Below the pieces are notes generated by a model. It was not told the origin of the DNA. It ran no database searches and saw only the letters and a program-made list of their open reading frames with translations. A program made the position numbers and the translations under genes. This document shows positions 34,500 to 43,673 of a stretch of DNA of 64,000 bases, piece after piece. The stretch's first letter is position 1. Each line of letters opens with the position of its first letter. This stretch comes from Ferruginibacter sp. (GTDB lineage Bacteria; Bacteroidota; Bacteroidia; Chitinophagales; Chitinophagaceae). The DNA is taken from the NCBI GenBank assembly GCA_019638635.1, contig JAHBTM010000004.1, positions 1-64,000 on the forward strand, written 5' to 3'.

Positions 34500-36755
34500 C
34501 TAGTTCCCATATTCACAGAGAAATTTAATGCGCATCAACTTCAATTGCTCCCAGTTGAAATTGCTGTCGGCCAACTCCTCCTGTGCTACCTGCAACGATG
34601 AAGTTTCGCAACCTTTAAAGTAATCGATAATCTCTTCCTGCTCGTATTCATCTACCAATTCTTCAATGGCATAGTTCAGATTTAATTTGGTGCCACTAGC
34701 CACAATGGTTTCCATCTCCTCCAACAACTCATCCAACCTCAATTCTTTTTGTTTGGCAATGGTTTCGAGCGGAATTTTCTTATCAACGTTCTGGATAATA
34801 AATATTTTGTTGTTCTTACGATTGGCAACCGATTTCATAACAAAATCATCCGGACGAATAATATCATTCTCTTCTACATAAGCACGAATCAAATCAAGAA
34901 ACGGTTTTCCATAACGGATGGCCTTGCCTTTGCTGACACCACTGATTTTCTCCAGCTCTTCCATGGTTGTAGGATACATCGTAGCCATATCTTCCAGCGA
35001 TGATTCCAGGAAAATCACAAAAGGCGGCAACTTTTTTTCAGTGGCCACTTTCTTTCGAAGTGTTTTCAAACTTTCAAAAAGCGCCTCATCCAAAGCTCCC
35101 GCAGCATGTGTTGCCTGCGCTGCTTCATCCTCATCAGCCTGAGCATTTTCAAAAGTGTTGTTCAATACAATTTTGAAAGAACCCGATTTCTTCAGAAAGG
35201 CTTTACTTTTTTTAGTGAGTTTCAATAAGCCATATTCAACAATGTCTTTTTCCAGTAGCTCGTGTAACAACATCTGGCGCAGCAAACTGTTCCAGAAGTT
35301 GGCGTCCTGATCATTTCCCGAAGCAAACACATCCAGGTTTTCATGACGGTACATTTGCACCTGCGGGGTTAGCTTACCAATCAGTATGTTGATGACATAT
35401 TCAATATTGAAATTTTCTCCCAGTTTACTAATCACTTTCAAAGCAGTGATTACTTCATCCCGTGCTTCAACTTTCTCTTTCGGATGAAGGCAGTTATCGC
35501 AATGACCACAAGACGTACTGTCGTCGAAATGTTCTCCGAAATAATATAATAACGTTTTTCTCCTGCACACGCTGCTTTCGGCATACGATACCGTTTCATT
35601 GATGAGTTGCGCCCCCACTTCTCTTTCACTCAGGGGTTTATCGCGCATGAAATGTTCCAGTTTTGAAACATCTTTATGTGAGTAATACAGGATACATTTT
35701 CCTTCAAGTCCATCACGGCCGGCACGTCCGGTTTCCTGATAATAATTTTCGATAGATTTTGGAATGTTGTAATGAATAACAAAACGAACATCCGGTTTAT
35801 CAATACCCATACCAAAGGCAATGGTGGCAACGATTACCTGAACATCTTCATTCAAAAACTGATCTTGACGGGTAGCGCGCAGTTTTCCATCTAAACCGGC
35901 ATGATATGCAACGGCTTTAACTCCATTGGCTTTCAGCATATCCGCAAGCTCTTCGGTGGTTTTGCGGTTGAGTGTATAAATGATACCGCTTTTTCCTTTG
36001 TGCGATTGAATAAAACGGACAATACTTTTATTGGTATCATCCACCTTTATTTTAGGCAACACTTCGTACATAAGATTCGGACGGTTGAACGAAGAGATGA
36101 AAATATTGGGGGAACGTAAACCAAGATTCTTCACAATATCACTCTGCACTTTTGGGGTAGCCGTAGCCGTTAGTGCAATCACCGGTACGGATGTATTGAT
36201 GTTGTCCATCATCTCCCGGAGCCTTCTGTACTCGGGCCTGAAGTCGTGTCCCCATTCAGAAATACAGTGTGCTTCATCCACTGCAAAGAATGAAATATTC
36301 AGGTCTTTGAAAAAGCTGATATTCTCTTCCTTGGTCATGGTTTCGGGAGCCACATATAAGAGTTTGGTATTACCGGAAAGCAAATCAGCTTTAACGGCTT
36401 TTTGTTGCCCTTTATTCAGCGAACTGTTGAGGAAGTGTGCAATATTGTCTTGGCTGCTGTAACCACGGATTAAATCCACCTGATTTTTCATCAGTGCAAT
36501 GAGCGGTGAAACAACAATGGCTACACCATCCAGCAGCATGGCCGGCAGTTGGTAACACATACTTTTTCCGCCGCCGGTGGGCATAATTACAAAAGTGTCG
36601 TTTCCGTTCAGCAGGCTATGGATGATCGCTTCCTGATCGCCTTTAAACTGGCTGAACCCGAACATGTCCTGTAATGCGGTTGAAAGATCGTACGCGTGTT
36701 TGTTTTTGGAAACCGTAGCAGATTTTTTAGTGGATATAGATTTTACTTTAGTCAT
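34500..36755 (-). CDS. recQ: ATP-dependent DNA helicase RecQ
   Basis: About 751 residues with the ATG at 36755; an upstream ATG at 36776 would only add a few residues. The helicase core shows MPTGGGKSMCYQLPA (Walker A, about 58-72), VDEAHCISEWGHDFRPEYR (DEAH box plus the RecQ aromatic loop), and motif VI in YYQETGRAGRDG. A Zn site follows (CRRKTLLYYF ... CGHCDNC), then the winged helix and an HRDC domain (about 555-630). The extra C-terminal region of about 100 residues is usual in Bacteroidota RecQ1. It unwinds 3'-5' and processes stalled forks and recombination intermediates. Confidence 0.95.
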   Translation of the reverse strand: MTKVKSISTKKSATVSKNKHAYDLSTALQDMFGFSQFKGDQEAIIHSLLNGNDTFVIMPTGGGKSMCYQLPAMLLDGVAIVVSPLIALMKNQVDLIRGYSSQDNIAHFLNSSLNKGQQKAVKADLLSGNTKLLYVAPETMTKEENISFFKDLNISFFAVDEAHCISEWGHDFRPEYRRLREMMDNINTSVPVIALTATATPKVQSDIVKNLGLRSPNIFISSFNRPNLMYEVLPKIKVDDTNKSIVRFIQSHKGKSGIIYTLNRKTTEELADMLKANGVKAVAYHAGLDGKLRATRQDQFLNEDVQVIVATIAFGMGIDKPDVRFVIHYNIPKSIENYYQETGRAGRDGLEGKCILYYSHKDVSKLEHFMRDKPLSEREVGAQLINETVSYAESSVCRRKTLLYYFGEHFDDSTSCGHCDNCLHPKEKVEARDEVITALKVISKLGENFNIEYVINILIGKLTPQVQMYRHENLDVFASGNDQDANFWNSLLRQMLLHELLEKDIVEYGLLKLTKKSKAFLKKSGSFKIVLNNTFENAQADEDEAAQATHAAGALDEALFESLKTLRKKVATEKKLPPFVIFLESSLEDMATMYPTTMEELEKISGVSKGKAIRYGKPFLDLIRAYVEENDIIRPDDFVMKSVANRKNNKIFIIQNVDKKIPLETIAKQKELRLDELLEEMETIVASGTKLNLNYAIEELVDEYEQEEIIDYFKGCETSSLQVAQEELADSNFNWEQLKLMRIKFLCEYGN

Positions 36756-36975
36756 ACAAATAGAACTTAACAACAATCAATTGCTGAAACCCTTTTTGAA
36801 GGGGTAGCGAAGTTACTGCAAATCACCTCATTTAATTCAGTCTTGCCGTGCTGTTTTAAGATTTTGCAAATCTTTAATCATTATAAGTTACAATAATTTT
36901 CTCAATTCACGATTCATTTTTTTTCTAATCTGTTTTTATCACACCCACAGGCTTTTATTTTTCCATCAATTGAAT

Positions 36976-36983
36976 TAGGTTTG
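36976..36983 (+). promoter_or_regulatory. -7 box of the kdsD gene
   Basis: TAGGTTTG fits TAnnTTTG and lies 7 nt before the ATG at 36991, implying a leaderless or very short leader. No clear -33 TTTG is seen. Confidence 0.45.
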
Positions 36984-36990
36984 CCTCCGG

Positions 36991-37956
36991 ATGCAACCGT
37001 CTGAAATCATAAAAACCGCGCTGCGAACCATCAACTTACAAGCTGATGCCCTCCGCCATTTAACGAGTTTTGTGGATGACACTTTTGAACAGGTAGTACA
37101 TGCTATCGCTCAAATGCAGGGCAGAATGGTTATCAGCGGAATCGGTAAAAGCGCTATCATAGCGCAGAAAATTGTAGCTACTTTCAACAGCACGGGCACA
37201 CCGGCCATTTTTATGCATGCCGCCGATGCCATTCACGGCGATCTGGGTATTGTTCAACCCGGTGATATTGTGATGGTTATCAGTAAAAGTGGCGACAGCC
37301 CCGAAATCAAAGTTCTCGTACCATTGGTAAAGAATTTTGGAAACCTGCTGGTGGGCATGACGGGCAATATGCAATCGTTTCTGGCCCAAAATGCTGATAA
37401 GGTATTGAATACCACTGTATCTCAGGAGGCTTGTCCGAATAACCTGGCACCTACCACCTCCACAACAGCACAAATGGTTATGGGAGATGCCCTGGCCGTT
37501 TGTTTGATGGACTTGAAAGGTTTCAGAAAGGAACATTTCGCCCGTTTTCACCCCGGGGGCTCACTCGGAAAGCGCCTGTATTTAAGGGTGGCCGATGTGA
37601 TGAGTAGCCAGAAACCCGCTGTGGTAGCGGAATCGGGCATAAAGCAGGTTATTGTGGAGATGACCCGCAGCCGTTTGGGTGCCACGGCCGTAGTAAATGC
37701 TCAGGGAGAATTGACCGGCATTATAACCGATGGAGATGTACGCCGGATGCTGGAGAATAATGATTCCATTTCGGGCCTTACCGCAGGAGATATCATGATT
37801 AAAACTCCCAAAACCATTGCTGCCGATGAAATGGCGGCTGAAGCCCTGGAGGTGATGCGCAAACACAATATTAATCAATTGCTGGTAGTCAATCAGCAGC
37901 AACAATATAACGGCATAGTGCACTTGCAGGAAATTATTCGCGAGGGTATTATTTAA
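36991..37956 (+). CDS. kdsD: Arabinose-5-phosphate isomerase KdsD/KpsF
   Basis: 321 residues: an SIS domain (about 30-170, with SGIGKSAIIAQKI and SKSGDSPEI) followed by a CBS pair (about 200-320, with ITDGDVRRML and the final LQEIIREGII). The HPGGSLGKRL link is characteristic. It turns ribulose-5-P into arabinose-5-P, the first step to KDO for lipopolysaccharide. It is followed 18 bp later by mannose-1-P guanylyltransferase. kdsB lies 5 kb away on the other strand. Confidence 0.93.
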   Translation: MQPSEIIKTALRTINLQADALRHLTSFVDDTFEQVVHAIAQMQGRMVISGIGKSAIIAQKIVATFNSTGTPAIFMHAADAIHGDLGIVQPGDIVMVISKSGDSPEIKVLVPLVKNFGNLLVGMTGNMQSFLAQNADKVLNTTVSQEACPNNLAPTTSTTAQMVMGDALAVCLMDLKGFRKEHFARFHPGGSLGKRLYLRVADVMSSQKPAVVAESGIKQVIVEMTRSRLGATAVVNAQGELTGIITDGDVRRMLENNDSISGLTAGDIMIKTPKTIAADEMAAEALEVMRKHNINQLLVVNQQQQYNGIVHLQEIIREGII

Positions 37957-37974
37957 AGCAACTGTAGTAACAAC

Positions 37975-39057
37975 ATGAATAAAAATAATTATGTGGCCAT
38001 CATGGCCGGTGGAATCGGAAGCCGTTTTTGGCCTATGAGCAGAACCGAATACCCCAAGCAGTTTCTCGATATTTTGAATACCGGACGAACCCTCATTCAA
38101 AGTACCTATGACCGTTTCGCAACCTTCATTCCAAAGGACAATATTTTTGTGGTAACTGCAGAAAGCTATGAACACATCGTACAGCAACAACTTCCGGAAT
38201 TGAAACCGGAAAATATTTTGTGTGAGCCTTCCCGAAAAAATACAGCACCCTGCATTGCGTATATTTCATACAAGCTGCACCAGTTGAATCCGCATGCCAA
38301 TCTAATTTGTGCACCGGCTGATCACCTGATTCTCGATAATGATGCATTTATACAAGTGTGTTCAGATGCATTGCATTTCACCTCTCACATTAAAGCTTTG
38401 CTCACACTGGGTATAAAGCCCACCAACCCGAATACCGGTTACGGATACATTCAGTTTGAACCCTTCCCGGTTTCCGATAATGTATTCAAGGTGAAAACCT
38501 TTACAGAAAAACCGGATAAGGAACTGGCTGTAACCTTTGTTTCCAGCGGGGAGTTTTTATGGAATGCCGGCATCTTTGTATGGGAGGTAAAAAATATCAT
38601 TAAAGCATTTGAACGATTTCTGCCAGAATTACACGATGTATTCGATGCAGGTAAAAACGATTTCAATACACCGAATGAAAAATCCGCCATCGAAAAAATT
38701 TATCCGATGTGCGTAAACATTTCCATTGATTATGGCATCATGGAAAAAGCAGATAATGTTTATGTAATACCGGCTTCCTTTGGATGGAGTGATTTAGGAA
38801 CCTGGGCCAGCGCCTACGAAACCCTCGATAAAGATTATCTCGGCAATGCGGTTGCCGGGAATAATGTAATGGTGATTGATGCTACCAACAACATGGTCCA
38901 TGTACCAAACGAAAAACTGGTACTGTTACAGGGGCTTGATGATTTTATTGTGGTGGATACAGAAGATGTGTTGCTCATCTGCCGAAAAAACAAAGAACAG
39001 GATATCAAGGAGTATGTGAACGAAATCAAACGCAATAAAGGTGATAAGTATATTTAG
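37975..39057 (+). CDS. manC: Mannose-1-phosphate guanylyltransferase
   Basis: 360 residues with the nucleotidyltransferase opening MAGGIGSRFWPMSRTEYPKQF within the first 32 residues and the FTEKPDKE motif near 175. It is the single-domain form (no fused mannose isomerase). It makes GDP-mannose from mannose-1-P and GTP for surface polysaccharides. It is probably cotranscribed with kdsD, which suggests joint supply of envelope sugars. Confidence 0.9.
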   Translation: MNKNNYVAIMAGGIGSRFWPMSRTEYPKQFLDILNTGRTLIQSTYDRFATFIPKDNIFVVTAESYEHIVQQQLPELKPENILCEPSRKNTAPCIAYISYKLHQLNPHANLICAPADHLILDNDAFIQVCSDALHFTSHIKALLTLGIKPTNPNTGYGYIQFEPFPVSDNVFKVKTFTEKPDKELAVTFVSSGEFLWNAGIFVWEVKNIIKAFERFLPELHDVFDAGKNDFNTPNEKSAIEKIYPMCVNISIDYGIMEKADNVYVIPASFGWSDLGTWASAYETLDKDYLGNAVAGNNVMVIDATNNMVHVPNEKLVLLQGLDDFIVVDTEDVLLICRKNKEQDIKEYVNEIKRNKGDKYI

Positions 39058-39145
39058 TTGATGATAACATATACGTATAAACGAAATGCTTCCGGTGAAC
39101 TGTAGAAATCAGTAAGCCACATTTGTTTTCTTAAATTGTCGGAAT

Positions 39146-39505
39146 GTGGAAGTTTTGATTTTATTTTTATTTGTGCTGGTATACTTGTTGATATCCATGC
39201 CCGGCAACGTTCAACGGTATAGTCAGAGGCATACGAATAAAAAGAAAGAGCACATTTATTCAGACGCATTCTTGCGCGCGATACTACCCAGAAAAACTTA
39301 CTATCGTGATGTGTACCTGAAATCCGATGCCTGGAAACGTAAACGGTATGTAGTGCTGAGGCGCGATAACTGGCAATGCGTGTATTGTGGCAACCGGGCT
39401 ACTCAGGTGCATCATAAAAGATATGCGAAAGTTAACATAGGAAAGGAGCCAATCGAATGGCTTGAATCTGTATGCAATACCTGCCATGACGAACTGCATC
39501 CATGA
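39146..39505 (+). CDS. HNH endonuclease-like protein with an N-terminal membrane span
   Basis: 119 residues from a GTG at 39146; an ATG at 39197 is the alternative. From the GTG, residues 3-18 form a hydrophobic span. The C-terminus is a compact HNH domain: CVYCG and CNTCH Cys pairs with the catalytic VHHKRY His and the final HDELHP. A membrane-tethered HNH nuclease is unusual. If translation begins at 39197 the span is lost and it is an ordinary small HNH protein. No restriction or phage genes are beside it. Confidence 0.7.
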   Translation: MEVLILFLFVLVYLLISMPGNVQRYSQRHTNKKKEHIYSDAFLRAILPRKTYYRDVYLKSDAWKRKRYVVLRRDNWQCVYCGNRATQVHHKRYAKVNIGKEPIEWLESVCNTCHDELHP

Positions 39506-39608
39506 CCGATAGAATACCTTCACTTAGGTTTTCAATCCAAAGTCCCGTAAATTCAATCTTGTTTCTACAGTCTTTTGCAACTTTTTTACTTAAATAAACA
39601 CACGTTGT

Positions 39609-40751
39609 ATGAGGAGTAAATTGCCTCAATCCGGCACTACCATCTTTACCGTAATGAGCGAACTTGCGGCTAAACATAAAGCCATCAATTTAGGACAGGG
39701 GTTTCCGGATTTTCCGATGGACGAAGCCTTGATAGAAGGTGTACACAGGGCCATGAAAGATAACCTGAACCAGTACACGCACATGAATGGTTATCCTTTG
39801 TTGCGCGAACGCATCGCCGAAAAAATTGCTGCTCTTTACTCCGTGCAGGTGCATCCCGATAAAAACATTACTATCACACCCGGCGGTACATACGCCTTAT
39901 ATACTGCTATCACAGCTTTGGTGCATCCGGGCGATGAGGTTATTGTGTTTGAACCGGCATACGATAGCTATATCCCTACCATAGAAATCAACGGTGGAAA
40001 AGCAGTGGCTATTCCGCTCAGCTATCCCGATTATACTATTCCATGGGATGTAGTACGCAGTAAAATCAATGATAAAACGCGTGCCATCATCCTGAACTCT
40101 CCCCATAACCCTACCGGTGCGGTGTTAACAGAAAACGATATGCGTACACTCGAAGCCGTTATACAGAATACAGATATCATGATTATAAGTGATGAAGTGT
40201 ATGAACACCTTGTATTCAACGGGCTGCCACATGAATCAGTATTAAAATATCCTGGACTGGCGGCGCGCAGCTTTGCGGTGTACTCCTTTGGTAAAGTATA
40301 TAATTGTACCGGCTGGAAACTGGGATATGTTGTGGGTCCGGGTGAATGGATGAAAGAGTTTAGAAAAATCCATCAGTTCAACTGCTTCACCTGCAACACC
40401 CCTATGCAGGTGGCTCTGGCTGATTTTCTGGCTGTGCCCGAGGCATATACGCAACTGGCTAAAAAAATGCAGGCTCAAAAAGAAAAGCTTGAAGGTTTTA
40501 TGAAGGCGACACGTTTTTCACCCATGAAAAGTAATGGCAGTTATTTTCAATTGTATAGTTATAATGCTATGAGCAATGAATCTGAAAATGATTTTGCTGT
40601 CAAGCTGATACAAACCGCCGGAGTAGCTACTATACCCGTTGCCGCATTTTACCGCAACCCACCCAACCACCATGTATTGCGTTTTTGTTTTTGCAAGAAG
40701 GATGAGGTGCTGGAAGAGGCAGCGAACAAACTGGCAATGGCCGGTTATTGA
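39609..40751 (+). CDS. PLP-dependent aminotransferase (YbdL-like methionine/glutamine-type)
   Basis: 380 residues of fold-type I. It opens with the class signature FTVMSELAAKHKAINLGQGFPDF and has NSPHNPTGAVL (about 160-170), DEVYEHLVF and the PLP Lys in SFGKVYNCTGWKLGY (near 229). The phrase INLGQGFPDFP and this Lys context fit the YbdL/kynurenine-aminotransferase group that acts on methionine and other amino acids. It converges on lysA, with stops adjacent (40751 and 40752). Confidence 0.87.
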   Translation: MRSKLPQSGTTIFTVMSELAAKHKAINLGQGFPDFPMDEALIEGVHRAMKDNLNQYTHMNGYPLLRERIAEKIAALYSVQVHPDKNITITPGGTYALYTAITALVHPGDEVIVFEPAYDSYIPTIEINGGKAVAIPLSYPDYTIPWDVVRSKINDKTRAIILNSPHNPTGAVLTENDMRTLEAVIQNTDIMIISDEVYEHLVFNGLPHESVLKYPGLAARSFAVYSFGKVYNCTGWKLGYVVGPGEWMKEFRKIHQFNCFTCNTPMQVALADFLAVPEAYTQLAKKMQAQKEKLEGFMKATRFSPMKSNGSYFQLYSYNAMSNESENDFAVKLIQTAGVATIPVAAFYRNPPNHHVLRFCFCKKDEVLEEAANKLAMAGY

Positions 40752-41966
40752 TTACAAAACTTCGATTTGATTTTTAAGCAAATCTTCAAACGTTTCACGT
40801 GAACGAATGAGTACAGAATGCCCATTCATTACCAACACTTCAGCCGGTTTCAGCCGTGAATTGAAATGGCTCGACATTTCAAACCCATACGCACCGGCAT
40901 TCATAAAGGCAAGTACATCACCTTCTCGTACTTCCGGTAATTTTCTATCCCATGCAAATGTATCGGTTTCACAAATATTTCCCACTACAGTATAAATGCG
41001 TTCGGGGCCTTCAGGATTGCTGATGTTTACGATGTGATGATAACTGTCGTAAAACATGGGCCGGATTAAATGGTTAAAGCCACTATTCACTCCCACAAAA
41101 ACTGTAGCAGTAGTTTGTTTGATGATGTTTGCCTTCACTAAAAAGTACCCGCACTCACTTACCAAAAACTTACCTGGCTCAAACCATACCTCTAATTTTT
41201 TTCCGGTTTCATTTTCAAATGTATGTAAAGCTTCTGCTACCTGATTCCCTAACAGATGCACATTGGTTTCATCTTCATCTACATGGTAGGGTACTTTAAA
41301 CCCACTGCCCATGTCAATAAATTCAAGGGTATCAAAATGACGGGCCATTTCAAACATAATGTCCAGTCCTGCCAAAAACACATTCACATCTTTTATCTCA
41401 CTTCCGGTATGCATATGTAAACCTTTCACGTGCAATCGGGTTGTTTTTACAATGCGTTCAATGTGCCTCATCTGATGAATGGAGATACCAAACTTACTGT
41501 CAATATGCCCGGTAGAAATTTTGAAATTCCCTCCGGCCATGATGTGTGGATTCAGCCGGATACAAACCGGATAAGTGTTTCCATATTTGTTCCCGAATTG
41601 TTCCAGTATCGAAATGTTATCAATATTGATGTGCACATTCAATCGGCGCGCTTCTTCAATTTCATTAAACGATACACAGTTGGGCGTATATAATATTTCT
41701 GATGGATTAAATCCTGCTTTCAACCCAAGCTGCACTTCATGTATGCTTACACAATCCAGCGAGAGACCGAGCGACTTCATTAATTTTAAAATATTGATGT
41801 TGGTCAGCGCTTTGGCGGCGTAGAAAAACCGGGCATTGCATTGTTTGAATGCCTCCTTTAACTGATGTGCCCGGTGCGCTATTTGTTCTGCATGGTATAC
41901 ATACAGAGGGGTCCCGTACTGATTGGCGATATCAAGCAGTTGTTGGTTTGATAATGGCTGATGCAT
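40752..41966 (-). CDS. lysA: Diaminopimelate decarboxylase
   Basis: 404 residues: an alanine-racemase-like PLP barrel with the Lys in FFYAAKALTN (about 47-56), HTGSEI (about 160-165), EPGKFLVSE and the CETDTFA segment with the catalytic Cys. It decarboxylates meso-DAP to lysine. It is followed by the next gene's start 29 bp upstream in the same direction, so it may share a transcript with DUF1569, kdsB and the DUF2007 gene. Confidence 0.92.
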   Translation of the reverse strand: MHQPLSNQQLLDIANQYGTPLYVYHAEQIAHRAHQLKEAFKQCNARFFYAAKALTNINILKLMKSLGLSLDCVSIHEVQLGLKAGFNPSEILYTPNCVSFNEIEEARRLNVHINIDNISILEQFGNKYGNTYPVCIRLNPHIMAGGNFKISTGHIDSKFGISIHQMRHIERIVKTTRLHVKGLHMHTGSEIKDVNVFLAGLDIMFEMARHFDTLEFIDMGSGFKVPYHVDEDETNVHLLGNQVAEALHTFENETGKKLEVWFEPGKFLVSECGYFLVKANIIKQTTATVFVGVNSGFNHLIRPMFYDSYHHIVNISNPEGPERIYTVVGNICETDTFAWDRKLPEVREGDVLAFMNAGAYGFEMSSHFNSRLKPAEVLVMNGHSVLIRSRETFEDLLKNQIEVL

Positions 41967-41995
41967 GTGAGGAGTAATGTAATATTGTTTAATGG

Positions 41996-42445
41996 TTACA
42001 CACCAAATTGTGTGAGGTGGTGATCGAGATGCTTATACATGGATTTCCCCCATTGTTCAGGTGTGAATTTTCCAAACATCGGATGAGGGTGTTTTGAAAT
42101 GCCATCAGGGCCGGCATGATAGAACTGATCAATTAATCGCATAAGTCCGGCTTTTTCTGATTCAAAATTTCTCTCATCTCGAATTTTAAAATTAGGTGCA
42201 GTGGGCAGGTTTCTCTTCCAGGGAGTATCATTGTACAGTTTGTGTTTCAACAGCGGACCTAAAAGATATCCTAAAAACATTCGTGGAAGTTTTACCGGAG
42301 ATAAAGGCACTTTAAACGCTTCCTTACAATGCGCCAACATCTGAGCGGGTGTCATCACACCCCATTGCGCCTTCAATACAGGTTGCAGCCGATGAATCCG
42401 TTCTACCGTTTCTTCGTACGTGCTGCGGTCAAATAAATTTTTCAT
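41996..42445 (-). CDS. DUF1569-family protein
   Basis: 149 residues. WGVMTPAQMLAHCKEAFKV (about 29-47) and a C-terminal HPMFGKFTPEQWGKSMYKHLDHHL give the His pattern of the DinB-like four-helix DUF1569 family. Biochemical role unknown; a metal site of three His is likely. It overlaps the kdsB stop by 4 bp, so it is translationally coupled to it. Confidence 0.8.
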   Translation of the reverse strand: MKNLFDRSTYEETVERIHRLQPVLKAQWGVMTPAQMLAHCKEAFKVPLSPVKLPRMFLGYLLGPLLKHKLYNDTPWKRNLPTAPNFKIRDERNFESEKAGLMRLIDQFYHAGPDGISKHPHPMFGKFTPEQWGKSMYKHLDHHLTQFGV

Positions 42446-43191
42446 CTGTTTGAAAATTTAAGTTTGTTTAAATGGCTGATGGCTTTATCCAAATCTTCAG
42501 GCACATCAATCTTAAGCATGTTTTCCTGGGTAACTACCATTTTTAAAGGAATACCGTTTTCGAGAAAACGCAGACATTCAATTTTTTCCAGCAACTCCAG
42601 CGGTGTGGGTTCTAATCGGGTAAACTTCAGTAAGGCCTCTTTCGTGAAGGCATACACGCCAATATGTTCGAAATAAGTAACCGGCAATGTTTGATCCCGA
42701 TGATAAGGAATCGGGCTACGGCTGAACAATAATGATTGGTGCTGTTTGTCTACCACCACTTTAACCACATTCGGGTTGTTGGCTGTGGCTATATCATGAA
42801 ATGGTTTCATCAGTGAAGCCACCTGTGTATTGGGTTGTTCAAATGCAGAAAGAAGGGCTGCCAACGGTGGGGCAGACACGAAGGGTTCATCACCCTGCAC
42901 ATTCAATATAACATCTGCCTCAATATGTGCTGCAGCTTCAGCAATACGGTCGGTGCCGCTTTCATGTTCTTTCTTACTCATCAGGGCTTTACCGCCATGT
43001 TGAGTGATTTCATCATAAATTAAAGGATGGTCTGTTACCACATATACCTCTTGGAAAAGTTGGGTAGCTAAAGTATTTTCGTATGTACTGCGGATGACCG
43101 TTTTGTCTCCGAGTATCTTCATCAGTTTCTCCGGGAAACGCGTGGCGGCATACCGCGCAGGAATCATGGCTATGGCTTTCAACTGGCTCAT
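42442..43191 (-). CDS. kdsB: CMP-KDO synthetase (3-deoxy-manno-octulosonate cytidylyltransferase)
   Basis: 249 residues. The opening IPARYAATRFPEKLM, the GTDRIAEAA motif (about 88-96) and NVQGDEPF (about 107-114) are diagnostic for KdsB. It activates KDO with CTP for lipid A-core synthesis and complements kdsD, which lies about 5 kb to the left. It overlaps both neighbours by 4 bp. Confidence 0.95.
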   Translation of the reverse strand: MSQLKAIAMIPARYAATRFPEKLMKILGDKTVIRSTYENTLATQLFQEVYVVTDHPLIYDEITQHGGKALMSKKEHESGTDRIAEAAAHIEADVILNVQGDEPFVSAPPLAALLSAFEQPNTQVASLMKPFHDIATANNPNVVKVVVDKQHQSLLFSRSPIPYHRDQTLPVTYFEHIGVYAFTKEALLKFTRLEPTPLELLEKIECLRFLENGIPLKMVVTQENMLKIDVPEDLDKAISHLNKLKFSNR

Positions 43192-43610
43192 TCGTTTGAA
43201 GTGTTTACATCCGGTTCGGGCAGTTTGCTGGACTCATAACCGCAAGCCGTGCATTGATATACATTTTCAGCTGATATGGCCAGATTGGAAAACATCCAGG
43301 TAAACAAGGAAGTTAAAAAATTCCTTGCCTTTTTGCTGGGAACGATAATAAATTTGCGTGCACCACATTTCGGACAAAGGGTATGTTCCAGGGCCTCTTG
43401 CTCAAACTGTTGTAATAGGGTTCGAGCCGCCTGTTCATCCTGTTCAGCCACAATTACTTTTATGTTTCCGATGGCGTTGCTGAAATACGGCGTTAAGGTG
43501 ACGGTGTTTTCATCTATCACATAACTAGCCATGCCATGCTCGGCCAGCCGGGTGTGCAGGATGTGGGCACTGAAATAATTGTCAAACCTCTTGAGCACAA
43601 CACTTTCCAC
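43188..43610 (-). CDS. DUF2007-like protein with a zinc ribbon
   Basis: 140 residues. The first 70 match the DUF2007 ferredoxin-like domain (FDNYFSAHILHTRLAEHGM and VIVAEQDEQAARTLL). Then a zinc-ribbon is likely, with CPKCG near 79 and CTACG near 120, although about 38 residues containing a hydrophobic stretch separate the pairs. Function unknown; such proteins are called putative signal transducers. It is coupled to kdsB by a 4-bp overlap. Confidence 0.75.
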   Translation of the reverse strand: MESVVLKRFDNYFSAHILHTRLAEHGMASYVIDENTVTLTPYFSNAIGNIKVIVAEQDEQAARTLLQQFEQEALEHTLCPKCGARKFIIVPSKKARNFLTSLFTWMFSNLAISAENVYQCTACGYESSKLPEPDVNTSNE

Positions 43611-43673
43611 TATGAAGGAATTATGATGATAAATCTGGAAGTCAGCCGTGAAGGTTTACGGTGCTTTGCTGGC

